This document shows positions 50,906 through 60,500 of a stretch of DNA of 64,000 nt, in pieces. Source of the stretch: Betaproteobacteria bacterium (GTDB taxonomy: Bacteria; Pseudomonadota; Gammaproteobacteria; Burkholderiales; Rhodocyclaceae). Position numbers and translations under genes: made by a program. The notes under the pieces were generated by a model, which searched no databases, was not told the origin of the DNA, and worked only from the letters and a program-made list of their open reading frames with translations. Where the stretch lies: assembly GCA_016705475.1 (NCBI GenBank), contig JADIYD010000009.1, positions 248,001 through 312,000 on the forward strand. The letters run 5' to 3'. How positions within the stretch are numbered: position 1 is the first letter of the stretch; each line of letters opens with the position of its first letter.

Positions 50906-52135
50906 GTGAGTGCAGTTGCCAAACGCCCGACCCGGTCCTGTCTTGTCGGGCATGTGAAACTCGGGGGCGATGCCCCGACGGTTATCCAGTCGATGACCAA
51001 CACCGATACCGCCGATTATCTGGCCACCGCCTTGCAAACGGCCGAGTTGGCGCGTGCCGGTTCGGAACTGGTGCGCATTACGGTGAATACGCTGGAGGCT
51101 GCCGCTGCGGTCCCGAAGATTCGCGAGCATCTCGACAGGATGAACTGCAACGTCCCGTTGATCGGCGATTTTCATTACAACGGACATCGTTTGCTAACCG
51201 AGCACCCGGCCTGCGCCGAGGCGCTGGCCAAGTACCGGATCAATCCCGGCAATGTCGGCTTCGGCAAGAAGAAAGATGAGCAGTTCGCCCAGATGGTCGA
51301 ACTGGCCTGCAGATATGACAAGCCGGTGCGCATCGGCGTCAACTGGGGCAGCCTTGATCAGGAATTGCTGGCGCGGATTATGGACGAAAACTCACGTCGA
51401 CCGCAGCCGTTGGACGCCACCGAGATCATGCGCCACGCGATGGTGACCTCGGCTCTCGAATCGGCGGCCAAGGCAGAAGAGGTTGGTCTGGCCGGTGAAA
51501 AGATCATCCTGTCCTGCAAGGTTTCCAGTGTTCAGGATCTGATCGCCATTTATCGCGAGCTTTCGAAGCGCGCCGACTATGCCTTGCATCTGGGTTTGAC
51601 AGAAGCCGGGATGGGATCAAAAGGCATCGTTGCGTCGACTGCAGCGCTCTCGGTTTTGCTGCAGGAAGGCATCGGCGACACGATCCGTATTTCGCTGACC
51701 CCGGAACCCGGCGGTTCGCGCACGCAGGAAGTCATCGTTGGCCAGGAAATTCTGCAGACCATGGGCCTGCGCGCCTTCACACCCATGGTTGCGGCTTGCC
51801 CCGGTTGCGGCCGGACGACCAGCACCTTTTTCCAGCAACTGGCTGGCGAGGTCCAGGATTTCGTCCGCGCCAAAATGCCGGAGTGGAAGTTGCATTACGA
51901 TGGGGCCGAAAACATGACGCTGGCCGTCATGGGCTGCATCGTCAATGGCCCCGGCGAGTCCAAGCACGCCAATATCGGTATTTCGCTGCCGGGGACCGGT
52001 GAGGCACCATCGGCGCCGGTTTACGAGGATGGCGAAAAAACGGTCACCCTCAAAGGCGACAACATCGCCAACGAATTCAAGCAAATAATCGAGCGCTATG
52101 TCGAGCGCACCTACACCAAGAAACTGAAGTCATGA
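50906..52135 (+). CDS. ispG: 4-hydroxy-3-methylbut-2-enyl diphosphate synthase (flavodoxin)
   Basis: A 409-residue iron-sulfur enzyme of the non-mevalonate isoprenoid pathway that converts MEcPP to HMBPP. Features are VQSMTNTDT-like QSMTNTDTAD, RINPGNVGFGKK, CPGCGRTTSTFF and GCIVNGPGESKHANIGIS, with the three cluster-binding cysteines in the last two blocks. The start is GTG 50906, 3 bases after rodZ. It overlaps hisS by ATGA. Confidence 0.96.
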   Translation: MSAVAKRPTRSCLVGHVKLGGDAPTVIQSMTNTDTADYLATALQTAELARAGSELVRITVNTLEAAAAVPKIREHLDRMNCNVPLIGDFHYNGHRLLTEHPACAEALAKYRINPGNVGFGKKKDEQFAQMVELACRYDKPVRIGVNWGSLDQELLARIMDENSRRPQPLDATEIMRHAMVTSALESAAKAEEVGLAGEKIILSCKVSSVQDLIAIYRELSKRADYALHLGLTEAGMGSKGIVASTAALSVLLQEGIGDTIRISLTPEPGGSRTQEVIVGQEILQTMGLRAFTPMVAACPGCGRTTSTFFQQLAGEVQDFVRAKMPEWKLHYDGAENMTLAVMGCIVNGPGESKHANIGISLPGTGEAPSAPVYEDGEKTVTLKGDNIANEFKQIIERYVERTYTKKLKS

Positions 52136-53421
52136 GTCAAACCTTGCAAGCCGTGCGCGGGATGAACGACATCCTGCCCGACGAAGCCGCATTCTGGGAG
52201 CTGTTCGAGGACACCATCCGTTCGTGGCTCAAGAGCTACGGCTATCGCCCGATCCGCATGCCTATCGTTGAGCCGACACCGCTGTTCAAACGCGCCATCG
52301 GCGAAGTGACCGATATTGTCGAGAAGGAAATGTATTCCTTCATTGACGGCCTCAACGGTGAAGCGTTGACCCTGCGCCCGGAAGGGACTGCGGGTTGTGT
52401 GCGTGCCGTCATCGAGCACAATCTGGCAGCCCGCCAGACGCAGCGCCTTTACTACATCGGCCAGATGTTCCGCCACGAGCGCCCGCAAAAGGGGCGCTAT
52501 CGCCAGTTTCATCAGGTCGGCGTCGAATCCTTCGGCATGACCGGCCCGGATATCGATGCCGAGATGATCCTCATGGGTGCCCGTCTGTGGAACGATCTCG
52601 GGCTGGATGGCATCGAACTGCAGCTCAACAGCCTTGGCCAGCCGGACGAGCGCGCCCAGCATCGCGCCGCCCTGATTACCTACTTTGAAGAGAACGCCGA
52701 ACTGCTCGACGAAGAGGCCAAGCGTCGCCTGCATACCAACCCGCTGCGCATTCTGGATACCAAGAATCCGGCCATGCAGGACCTCTGCGCTGCTGCGCCC
52801 AAGCTGATTGACTACCTCGGAGCCGAGTCGCTGGCCCACTTCGAAGGCGTCCAGCGCGTTTTGCGCGATGCCGGCATTCCTTTCACAATCAACCCGCGTC
52901 TGGTCCGTGGCCTCGATTACTACAACCTTACCGTATTCGAATGGGTGACCGACAAGCTGGGCGCTCAGGGTACGGTCTGCGCGGGTGGGCGTTACGATGG
53001 CCTGGTCGAGCAACTCGGCGGCAAGCCAACGCCAGCCTGCGGTTTCGCCATGGGCATCGAGCGACTTATCGCCCTGATCAAGGACTCCGGCGGAGAGCCG
53101 GCGGCACCCGTGCCGGATGTCTACCTGGTCCATCAGGGTGACGAGGCGGCCCGCCTTGCCTTCCGCGTGGCCGAAGGCTTGCGCGATCAGGGAATTGACG
53201 TGCTGCAGCATTGTGGTGGCGGTAGCTTCAAGTCACAGATGAAAAAAGCCGACAGCAGTGGCGCGAGCTTCGCGGTGATTATTGGCGATGACGAAGCGTC
53301 GACCGGGGAAGTCCAGTTGAAGTCATTGCGTCAGGTCGGCATTGAACAACGTAAACTGAAAGTCGATGAATTGGCAGAAGCTATCATCGACCAAATAATT
53401 GATTCGGACGAAGAGGAATAA
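52132..53421 (+). CDS. hisS: Histidine-tRNA ligase
   Basis: A 429-residue class II aminoacyl-tRNA synthetase. AVRGMNDILPDE at the N-terminus, motif 2 (YYIGQMFRHERPQKGRYRQFHQ), the His-specific LVRGLDYYNLTVFEWV and AGGRYDGLVEQLGG, and motif 3 (GFAMGIERL) are all visible, with the anticodon-binding domain from about residue 330. It overlaps ispG. Confidence 0.97.
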   Translation: MSQTLQAVRGMNDILPDEAAFWELFEDTIRSWLKSYGYRPIRMPIVEPTPLFKRAIGEVTDIVEKEMYSFIDGLNGEALTLRPEGTAGCVRAVIEHNLAARQTQRLYYIGQMFRHERPQKGRYRQFHQVGVESFGMTGPDIDAEMILMGARLWNDLGLDGIELQLNSLGQPDERAQHRAALITYFEENAELLDEEAKRRLHTNPLRILDTKNPAMQDLCAAAPKLIDYLGAESLAHFEGVQRVLRDAGIPFTINPRLVRGLDYYNLTVFEWVTDKLGAQGTVCAGGRYDGLVEQLGGKPTPACGFAMGIERLIALIKDSGGEPAAPVPDVYLVHQGDEAARLAFRVAEGLRDQGIDVLQHCGGGSFKSQMKKADSSGASFAVIIGDDEASTGEVQLKSLRQVGIEQRKLKVDELAEAIIDQIIDSDEEE

Positions 53422-53426
53422 GCAGC

Positions 53427-54065
53427 ATGGCGCATTACGACCTCGAAGAACAGGAACAGATAGACACCCTGAAAACCTGGTGGAAAATGTACGGCAACCT
53501 CGTGACGGGCCTTGTCGTAGCTGTTTCGCTGGGGGTGATCGGCTGGCAAGGCTGGAACTGGTACCAGCGTGGGCAGTCGGCACAAGCGGCAGCCATCTAC
53601 AACGTTCTGGAGCAGGCAACTGCCATGGGCGATGCCCAGAAGGTTAAGGCAGCCGCTGGCGAGTTGGCTGAAAAATTCGGCAGCACGAGCTACGCAGCGC
53701 TTGGCGCCATGATGGCTGGCAAGCAGTCTTTTGAAGCCGGTGACCTGAAGACAGCGAAAACCCAGTTTGGCTGGGTTGCCGAGAACGGCAAGGACGAGAT
53801 CAAGGATCTGGCCCGCCTGCGTCTGGCCGCTGTCCAGATCGATGAACAGGCTTACGATGAAGCCCTCAAGCAACTCGACGCCGCCCATGCCCCGGCTTTC
53901 GACGCACGTTTTCAGGAAATGAAGGGTGACGTGCTCTCCGCACAAGGCAAGAAGGCCGAAGCGCGGACAGCCTACAAGGCTGCGCTCGACAAGATGACTG
54001 GCAAGCAGGGCGCCGGTCGTGAGTTGCTGCAGCAGAAGCTCGACAACCTGGGTGAGGCTGCCTGA
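53427..54065 (+). CDS. YfgM-type tetratricopeptide membrane protein
   Basis: A 212-residue protein with a short cytoplasmic N-terminus (DLEEQEQIDTLKTWWKMYGN), a single membrane helix (about residues 24-44) and a periplasmic TPR-like domain. This matches YfgM, an ancillary subunit of the SecYEG translocon that hands proteins to periplasmic chaperones. It sits between hisS and bamB as in E. coli, which supports the assignment. Overlaps bamB by one base. Confidence 0.9.
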   Translation: MAHYDLEEQEQIDTLKTWWKMYGNLVTGLVVAVSLGVIGWQGWNWYQRGQSAQAAAIYNVLEQATAMGDAQKVKAAAGELAEKFGSTSYAALGAMMAGKQSFEAGDLKTAKTQFGWVAENGKDEIKDLARLRLAAVQIDEQAYDEALKQLDAAHAPAFDARFQEMKGDVLSAQGKKAEARTAYKAALDKMTGKQGAGRELLQQKLDNLGEAA

Positions 54066-55225
54066 TGTCACGTCAACTTGCTGCCTTGATGGTGGCCTCC
54101 GGCCTTTTGTTGGCTGGCTGCGCGACCGTGTCGGATACGATCGATTCGATCAACCCGTTTGCCAGTGCCGGGCCGAAAATGGCGCCTTTGGGGCCGTTGA
54201 CCGCAACAGCCGATGTGCGCACGGCTTGGTCGGCCAGTGCCGGCAAGGCTGGCGACTACACCTTCACGCCAGCCGTGGTGGGCAGCGCTGTCTTTGTAGC
54301 GAGCCGCAGCGGCACGGTTTCCAAGCTCGAAGACGGCAAGCTGGTCTGGAAAATAGATGCTGGCCAGCCCTTGTCGGCTGGTGTAGGGGCCAACGGCCGA
54401 CTGCTGGTCGTCGGCACCTCGAAGGGAGAGGTGCTGGCCTTCTCAACCGAAAATGGCAAGGCGCTCTGGCAGGCCAAGGTATCCAGTGAGGTACTGGCGG
54501 CCCCCGTGGTTAGCGATGATGGCGTGGCAGTCAAGAGCGGTGACAACCGAATTCACCTGCTTGACGCGGGCGATGGCGGGCGCAAGTGGGTTTATCAACG
54601 CTCGACGCCCTCGTTGTCGGTGCGTAGTGCTGGTTCGCCGGTGTTTGCGGATCGCTATATCTTTGTCGGGTACCCCGGTGGCAAGCTCGTCGCTCTCGCG
54701 ATTCAAAATGGTGCCCCAGTTTGGGAGGGCGCTGTCGCCTTGCCCAAGGGTGCAACCGAACTTGACCGCGTGGCAGACATAGTCGCGCCTCCTGTTGTCG
54801 ATGGGCGTCTGATCTGCGCCGTCGCCTTCCAGGGCCGTGTGGCCTGTTTCGACATGGGGCAGGGCGGGGCCATGGTCTGGTCGCGTGATCTGTCATCTGT
54901 GGCTGGCCTGGCTATGGATAGCCGCTACCTGTTTGTCGCCGACGACAAGGGCGTTGTCTATGCGCTGGATCGTCAGTCAGGCAGCAGCCTCTGGAAGCAG
55001 GACAAACTCAAGAACCGTCGCCTTTCCGCGCCAGTTGTCCAGCGCGGGCTGGTTGCCGTGGCTGACGCAGAAGGCATTGTTCACTTCCTTTCCCGTGAAG
55101 ACGGCAGCTTTGCCGCGCGTCAGAAAACCGATGGAACGCCGGTTCGCGCGCCACTTCAGATGCTCGGAAATGCCGTGCTGGTGCAAACCACCGGCGGCAA
55201 CGTGAGCGCAATCGAGGCTCAATGA
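54065..55225 (+). CDS. bamB: Outer membrane protein assembly factor BamB
   Basis: A 386-residue outer-membrane lipoprotein. The lipobox is LLAGC (acylated Cys about residue 19). The mature part is a beta-propeller of PQQ-like repeats, such as GKLVWKIDAGQPLSAGV, GKALWQAKVSSEVLAAPVV and GSSLWKQDKLKNRRLSAPVV. BamB is part of the BAM complex that inserts beta-barrel proteins. It overlaps der by ATGA. Confidence 0.95.
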   Translation: MSRQLAALMVASGLLLAGCATVSDTIDSINPFASAGPKMAPLGPLTATADVRTAWSASAGKAGDYTFTPAVVGSAVFVASRSGTVSKLEDGKLVWKIDAGQPLSAGVGANGRLLVVGTSKGEVLAFSTENGKALWQAKVSSEVLAAPVVSDDGVAVKSGDNRIHLLDAGDGGRKWVYQRSTPSLSVRSAGSPVFADRYIFVGYPGGKLVALAIQNGAPVWEGAVALPKGATELDRVADIVAPPVVDGRLICAVAFQGRVACFDMGQGGAMVWSRDLSSVAGLAMDSRYLFVADDKGVVYALDRQSGSSLWKQDKLKNRRLSAPVVQRGLVAVADAEGIVHFLSREDGSFAARQKTDGTPVRAPLQMLGNAVLVQTTGGNVSAIEAQ

Positions 55226-56553
55226 AACCTACGCTCGTTTTGGTTGGCCGACCCAATGTCGGCAAATCCACCCTTTTCAACCGTCTGACCAAGTCGCGTG
55301 ACGCCATCGTCGCCGATCTCCCGGGCCTGACGCGCGACCGCCACTACGGTCATGGAAAACTCGGCAAGAAGCCGCATCTGGTCGTCGATACGGGCGGTTT
55401 CGAACCGCTGGTCAAGGAAGGCATCCTGCATGAAATGGCGCGCCAGACCGAACAGGCGATTGCCGAAGCCGATGCCATCATCTTCGTGGTCGATGGGCGT
55501 GCCGGTCTGACGCCGCACGACAAGGAAATCGCCAACAAGCTGCGCCGCGTCGATTGTCCGGTCATTGTTGCGGTCAACAAGGCCGAAGGCATGAATTCCG
55601 GCATGGTTGAGGCTGAGTTCCATGAACTCGGTCTCGGCGAACCGAATGCCATCTCGTCAGCTCATGGCGAAGGGGTGCGTGGCCTGGTTGAACTGGCGCT
55701 TGAGAGTTTTGCCGAGCCTGAAGAGGACGAATGGCACTCCGATGCTGTCCGGGTTGCCATTGTTGGCCGCCCCAATGTCGGCAAATCAACGCTTATCAAC
55801 ACCTTGCTCGGCGAGGAGCGGGTTATTGCCTTCGATGCGCCGGGAACGACCCGTGATTCGATCGAGATCGATTTCGAGCGCGGTGGCCGGAAATACGTCC
55901 TGATCGATACCGCCGGGATGCGTAAGCGCGGCAAGATTTTTGAATCGATCGAGAAGTTTTCGGTGGTCAAGACGCTTCAGGCTATTGAAGACGCCAATGT
56001 CGTCATCCTGATGGTCGACGCCAAGGCCGATGTTTCCGACCAGGATGCGCACATTGCTGACTTCATTGTTCAGTCAGGCAAGGCGCTGGTTGTTGCGGTC
56101 AACAAATGGGATGGCCTGGATTCCTACGTTCGCGAGCAAACACGCCAGATATTGCAGCGCAAGCTGCAATTCCTGAACTTTGCCAAATTCCATTTTATTT
56201 CGGCGCGTGACAACATCGGACTGGAATCGCTTTTCCGTTCGGTGGACTCTGCCTATGCCGCAGCGATGGCCAAGATGACCACCCCGCGCTTGACGCGTGT
56301 GCTGATCGATGCGGTTGCCAAGCAGGCGCCGGCCAAGCATGGGCTGTTCCGCCCCAAGCCGCGCTATGCCCACCAGGGCGGCTCGAACCCACCGATCATC
56401 GTTATCCACGGCAACGCAGTTGACCAGATTACCGACAGCTACCGCCGATACCTTGAACACACCTTCCGTGAAGCGTTCAAATTGCAGGGAACGCCGTTAC
56501 GAATCCAGTGTGTTACTGCAAAAAATCCGTTTGCCGACAAAGACAAGAAATAA
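55222..56553 (+). CDS. der: Ribosome biogenesis GTPase Der (EngA)
   Basis: A 443-residue protein with two tandem GTPase domains, each beginning GRPNVGKST (about residues 9-17 and 180-188), with DTGGF and DTAGMRKRGK as G3 regions and NKAEG/NKWDG as G4. A C-terminal KH-like domain ends the protein. Der acts in 50S subunit assembly. Confidence 0.97.
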   Translation: MKPTLVLVGRPNVGKSTLFNRLTKSRDAIVADLPGLTRDRHYGHGKLGKKPHLVVDTGGFEPLVKEGILHEMARQTEQAIAEADAIIFVVDGRAGLTPHDKEIANKLRRVDCPVIVAVNKAEGMNSGMVEAEFHELGLGEPNAISSAHGEGVRGLVELALESFAEPEEDEWHSDAVRVAIVGRPNVGKSTLINTLLGEERVIAFDAPGTTRDSIEIDFERGGRKYVLIDTAGMRKRGKIFESIEKFSVVKTLQAIEDANVVILMVDAKADVSDQDAHIADFIVQSGKALVVAVNKWDGLDSYVREQTRQILQRKLQFLNFAKFHFISARDNIGLESLFRSVDSAYAAAMAKMTTPRLTRVLIDAVAKQAPAKHGLFRPKPRYAHQGGSNPPIIVIHGNAVDQITDSYRRYLEHTFREAFKLQGTPLRIQCVTAKNPFADKDKK

Positions 56554-56565
56554 ACCACAAAATCT

Positions 56566-56595
56566 TTGGCAGCACTTTATAAATTTGGGTACATT
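56566..56595 (+). promoter_or_regulatory. Candidate sigma70 promoter of hfq
   Basis: TTGGCA (56566-56571) and TACATT (56590-56595), with an 18-base spacer, lie 35 bases before the hfq start. Confidence 0.5.
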
Positions 56596-56629
56596 AGGAC
56601 CCTCATAACAATTACATGGAGTCCACACC

Positions 56630-56866
56630 ATGAGTAACAAAGGGCAACTTTTACAAGACCCCTTCCTCAACGCTCTTCGTCGTGAGCATGTTCCCGTTTC
56701 AATTTACCTGGTGAATGGGATCAAATTGCAGGGCCAGGTTGAATCGTTTGATCAGTACGTTGTGCTGCTCAAAAACACGGTTACCCAAATGGTTTACAAG
56801 CACGCCATCTCCACGGTGGTGCCTGCACGCCCGGTTAACCTTCAGCAGGAACAGGCCGCAGAATAA
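56630..56866 (+). CDS. hfq: RNA chaperone Hfq
   Basis: A 78-residue Sm-like protein that binds small RNAs and mRNAs. GQLLQDPFLNALRREHVPVSIYLVNGIKLQGQVESFDQYVVLLKN and the KHAIST (Sm2) motif are canonical. Ribosome binding site GGAG precedes the ATG. It is followed by hflX, as in E. coli. Confidence 0.98.
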   Translation: MSNKGQLLQDPFLNALRREHVPVSIYLVNGIKLQGQVESFDQYVVLLKNTVTQMVYKHAISTVVPARPVNLQQEQAAE

Positions 56867-56929
56867 TCGAATCCTCTCCTGCGACTCGCCCCCGTGGCGG
56901 GTTCGCGCTTCTAATCCCTGGAAACGCCC

Positions 56930-58084
56930 ATGATTGAACGACCCGCCGCCGGTGAACGTGCGGTGATCGTTCAGCTTGATTTTGACCAGCCAGATCTTGA
57001 AGATCAGCTGGAAGAAGTCCGTTTGCTGGCCGAGTCGGCAGGAGGCGTGGTCGCTGCAGAGGTGTTCGGTCGGCGTCAAAGCCCTGATCCGAAGACTTTT
57101 GCGGGCAAGGGCAAAGTTGATGAAATCGGCGCGATGCTGGCGGCTGCTGAGGCAGATCTGGTGATTTTTAATCACGATCTGTCGCCGGCGCAGGAACGGA
57201 ATCTCGAGCGAGCGCTCAAATGTCGGGTGATCGACCGTACCAGTCTGATTCTTGATATTTTCGCCTTGCGTGCTTCAAGTGCCGAGGGCAAGTTGCAGGT
57301 TGAACTGGCCCAACTCGAACACTTGTCCACGCGGCTGGTGCGTGGCTGGACACACCTTGAGCGGCAGCGCGGTGGTATCGGTATGCGCGGACCGGGTGAA
57401 AAGCAGCTGGAGACGGACCGCCGCTTGTTGGGTAATCGCGTCAAGTTATTGAAAGACCGGCTTGCAAAACTCTCCCGGCAACGGGGTGTTCAGCGCAAGG
57501 CTCGAATGCGCGGCGACGTCCTGAACGTTTCTCTTGTTGGCTACACAAATGCCGGCAAGTCAACCTTGTTCAATGCATTGACGCATGCCGGGGTGTTCGC
57601 GGCCGATCAGCTATTCGCGACGCTCGACACGACTTCACGTAAGCTTTGGATCGAAGGCGCTGGCAATATCGTTATTTCCGATACTGTCGGTTTCATCCGT
57701 GACTTGCCCCACTCGTTGGTCGACGCTTTTCATGCAACGCTTGAGGTGGCAACACATGCGGATTTGCTTTTGCATGTTGTTGATAGCGCTAGTCATGCCC
57801 GCGATGAGCAGGTGGACGAAGTTAACAAAGTTCTCCGTGAGATTGGTGCAGACTGCGTCAAGCAGCTGGTTGTCTGGAACAAGATAGACCTGACCGAGGC
57901 CCAGCCGGGCGTCGAGCGGGATGTATATGGTAATATCGCGCGCGTTCGAGTCAGTGCGCGGACTGGAGAAGGCTTGGATTTGTTGCGTGAATCCCTGGCC
58001 GAGTATGCCCGAGCCAAGGCTGATGCCCGTCAGAAGGCGATAGCTGAAGCTGAATTTGAAGCACAACACGACTACATTAACTGA
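56930..58084 (+). CDS. hflX: GTPase HflX
   Basis: A 384-residue GTPase that splits or rescues ribosomes under stress. The N-terminal HflX domain includes RRQSPDPKTFAGKGKVDE and the GRGWTHLERQRGGIGMRGPGEKQLETDRR segment (the latter in parts). The G domain has GYTNAGKSTLFN, DTVGFIRDLPH and NKIDL. Lies 63 bases after hfq. Confidence 0.95.
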   Translation: MIERPAAGERAVIVQLDFDQPDLEDQLEEVRLLAESAGGVVAAEVFGRRQSPDPKTFAGKGKVDEIGAMLAAAEADLVIFNHDLSPAQERNLERALKCRVIDRTSLILDIFALRASSAEGKLQVELAQLEHLSTRLVRGWTHLERQRGGIGMRGPGEKQLETDRRLLGNRVKLLKDRLAKLSRQRGVQRKARMRGDVLNVSLVGYTNAGKSTLFNALTHAGVFAADQLFATLDTTSRKLWIEGAGNIVISDTVGFIRDLPHSLVDAFHATLEVATHADLLLHVVDSASHARDEQVDEVNKVLREIGADCVKQLVVWNKIDLTEAQPGVERDVYGNIARVRVSARTGEGLDLLRESLAEYARAKADARQKAIAEAEFEAQHDYIN

Positions 58085-58120
58085 ATCCCGACATCCATGA
58101 TCCCGACCTTAGGTATTTTT

Positions 58121-59431
58121 ATGTCGCTCAATGACCCGCAGTGGGGTAACCGCGGCGGCAATGACGATGACAAATCAGGTGGCAACGGCCCACGCCGACC
58201 GAATGACGGCCCGCCTGACCTCGAAGAGCTATGGCGCGATTTCAATCGCAAATTGTCCGGCATGTTCGGCAAAAAAGGCGGTGGCGGTGGCAACGGCGGT
58301 GGTGACGGCCCACGCATGCCAAATATCGATTTCAATCCGAAATTCATCGGTGGTGGCGTCGGCCTCCTGGTCGGACTGGTCGCTGTGGTCTGGCTCGCCT
58401 CCGGTTTCTATATCGTTGACGCTTCGCAGCGCGGCCTTGTGCTCCAGTTCGGTAGCTTCAAGGAAGCGACCGATCCCGGTCTGCGCTGGCGCCTGCCGTA
58501 TCCGATTCAGTCGCATGAACTGGTCAATCTGACAGGCGTACGCACCATCGAAATCGGCTATCGTGGCAGCGAGCGCAACAAGGTGCTTAAGGAAGCACTG
58601 ATGCTGACCGATGACGAGAACATCGTTAACATCCAGTTTGCCGTCCAGTACATTCTCAAGGACCCGGTCGAGTATTTGTTCAATAACCGATCGACCGATG
58701 AAGCCGTGATGGGTGCTGCCGAATCGGCAGTTCGTGAAATTGTTGGCAAGAGCAAGATGGATTACGTGCTCTACGAAGGTCGCGAGCAGATCGCCACCCA
58801 GGCCGCCAAGCTCATGCAGGACATTCTTGATCGTTACCAGAGCGGTATCCTGATTTCCAAGGTGACCATGCAGAACGCCCAGCCACCCGAGCAGGTGCAG
58901 TCTGCTTTCGATGATGCCGTGAAGGCGGGTCAGGATCGCGAGCGCCAGAAAAATGAAGGTCAGGCCTACGCCAACGACGTGATTCCGAAAGCCAAGGGTA
59001 CGTCGGCGCGGCTGCTTGAAGAAGCGAATGGCTACAAGCAGCGCGTCATTTCGTCGGCCGAAGGTGATGCCTCGCGCTTCAAGCAGGTGCTGACCGAGTA
59101 CGCCAAGGCGCCGGAGGTGACCCGCCAGCGCATGTATTTGGAAACCATGCAGCAAATTTATTCCAACACCAGCAAGGTCTTGGTTGACGCCAAGGGTCAG
59201 GGCAACCTCCTGTATTTGCCACTCGACAAGCTGATGCAGGCCACTGCCGCGACGACGGCAGCTCAGGCGGCACCTGAAGCCTCGGTGGCGCCATCGACGG
59301 CCAAACCGACGGCTCCGCTGTCCAATGAGGCACCGCCGCAGCTTGAGGCGGCGCCGAAGGTCGGTGGTGGTTCGTATTCTGGAAGTTCGCGCGAAGGTTC
59401 GCTGCGTTCGCGTGATCGGGAGGGACGGTAA
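58121..59431 (+). CDS. hflK: FtsH protease activity modulator HflK
   Basis: A 436-residue SPFH/prohibitin-family membrane protein. The Gly-rich N-terminus (MSLNDPQWGNRGG) is followed by a membrane helix (about residues 72-95) and the SPFH domain, with ALMLTDDENIVNIQFAVQY. With HflC it forms a large cage around the FtsH protease. ATG 58121 fits the family start and has AGG 7 bases before it; an ATG at 58097 adds 8 atypical residues. The C-terminus is a low-complexity Ala/Pro/Ser tail. Overlaps hflC by one base. Confidence 0.95.
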   Translation: MSLNDPQWGNRGGNDDDKSGGNGPRRPNDGPPDLEELWRDFNRKLSGMFGKKGGGGGNGGGDGPRMPNIDFNPKFIGGGVGLLVGLVAVVWLASGFYIVDASQRGLVLQFGSFKEATDPGLRWRLPYPIQSHELVNLTGVRTIEIGYRGSERNKVLKEALMLTDDENIVNIQFAVQYILKDPVEYLFNNRSTDEAVMGAAESAVREIVGKSKMDYVLYEGREQIATQAAKLMQDILDRYQSGILISKVTMQNAQPPEQVQSAFDDAVKAGQDRERQKNEGQAYANDVIPKAKGTSARLLEEANGYKQRVISSAEGDASRFKQVLTEYAKAPEVTRQRMYLETMQQIYSNTSKVLVDAKGQGNLLYLPLDKLMQATAATTAAQAAPEASVAPSTAKPTAPLSNEAPPQLEAAPKVGGGSYSGSSREGSLRSRDREGR

Positions 59432-60318
59432 TGAGTCCGCGTATTAATTTGTTGGGGGCAGTTCTCGCCACCGTCCTGGTCGTCTTGGCCATGTCGATAT
59501 TTACTGTCGATCAGCGCCAGTACGCTGTCGTTTTCCAGTTGGGTGAGGTCAAGCGGGCGATCAGCGAGCCGGGTCTCTATTTCAAGATCCCGATGGTCCA
59601 GAATGTTCGCTATTTCGAGAAGCGAATCATCACGCTGGATAATGCCGAGCCGGAACGTTTCATTACGTCTGAAAAGAAGAATGTGCTGGTTGATTCCTAT
59701 ATCAAATGGCGCATTGTCGATCCCCAGCTCTACTACATTTCGGTGGGTGGGGATGAGTCGCGGGCCAAGACCCGTCTGAATCAGACGGTCAACGCCGGAC
59801 TGCGCGAAGAATTCGGCAAGCGTACGGTGCATGATGTCGTTTCCGGCGAGCGTGACCAAGTCATGAACCAGATGCGCGAAAAGGCTGACATTGATGCACG
59901 CAAGATCGGTGTCCAGATCGTTGACGTGCGTCTCAAGCGCGTCGAGTTGCCCACCGAAGTCAGCGAAGCCGTTTATCGCCGCATGGAAGCCGAGCGCAAG
60001 CGGGTGGCCAACGAACTGCGTTCAGAAGGTTCGGCCGAAGCTGAAAAGATCCGTGCGGACGCCGATCGTCAGCGCGAAATTATTGTCGCCGAAGCCTATC
60101 GCGATGCCCAGAAGATCAAGGGTGAGGGCGATGCCAAGGCGACCAACACCTATGCTCAGGCCTTTGGCCAGAATGCCGAGTTCTACGCCTTCTATCGCAG
60201 TCTCGAAGCGTATCGCGGCAGCTTCAAGAGTAAGGGTGATGTGCTGGTCATCGAACCCAGTTCGGACTTCTTCAAGTACATGAAGAGTGGCGGACGTGGT
60301 GCTGACAAAGGCAAATGA
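59431..60318 (+). CDS. hflC: Protease modulator HflC
   Basis: A 295-residue SPFH-family partner of HflK. A single N-terminal membrane helix (about residues 7-25) is followed by FTVDQRQYAVVFQLGEVKR, VDSYIKWRI and the long helix-rich AEAEKIRADADRQREIIVAEAYRDAQKIKG region. The start overlaps the hflK stop (TAATG). Overlaps the next small gene by ATGA. Confidence 0.96.
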   Translation: MSPRINLLGAVLATVLVVLAMSIFTVDQRQYAVVFQLGEVKRAISEPGLYFKIPMVQNVRYFEKRIITLDNAEPERFITSEKKNVLVDSYIKWRIVDPQLYYISVGGDESRAKTRLNQTVNAGLREEFGKRTVHDVVSGERDQVMNQMREKADIDARKIGVQIVDVRLKRVELPTEVSEAVYRRMEAERKRVANELRSEGSAEAEKIRADADRQREIIVAEAYRDAQKIKGEGDAKATNTYAQAFGQNAEFYAFYRSLEAYRGSFKSKGDVLVIEPSSDFFKYMKSGGRGADKGK

Positions 60319-60500
60319 TCTCTACCTTACTGATTGCCTTCGCGCTCATGCTGGTGCTCGAAGGCCTCATGCCCTTTATTGCGCCTGCGGCCTGGCGTGA
60401 AACGTTCCGTCGCCTCATTCAGCTATCCGATGGGCAGATCCGCTTTATCGGTCTGACTTCGATGCTGATTGGCCTAATCCTGTTGATTGTTTTCTCATGA
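60315..60500 (+). CDS. DUF2065 family small membrane protein
   Basis: A 61-residue protein with two membrane helices (residues 4-22 and 43-60). LALVLVLEGLMPF-like LMLVLEGLMPFIAPAAWRE and QIRFIGLTSMLIGLILL define DUF2065, which is found between hflC and hisZ in many proteobacteria. The function is unknown. It overlaps both neighbours by ATGA. Confidence 0.9.
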   Translation: MISTLLIAFALMLVLEGLMPFIAPAAWRETFRRLIQLSDGQIRFIGLTSMLIGLILLIVFS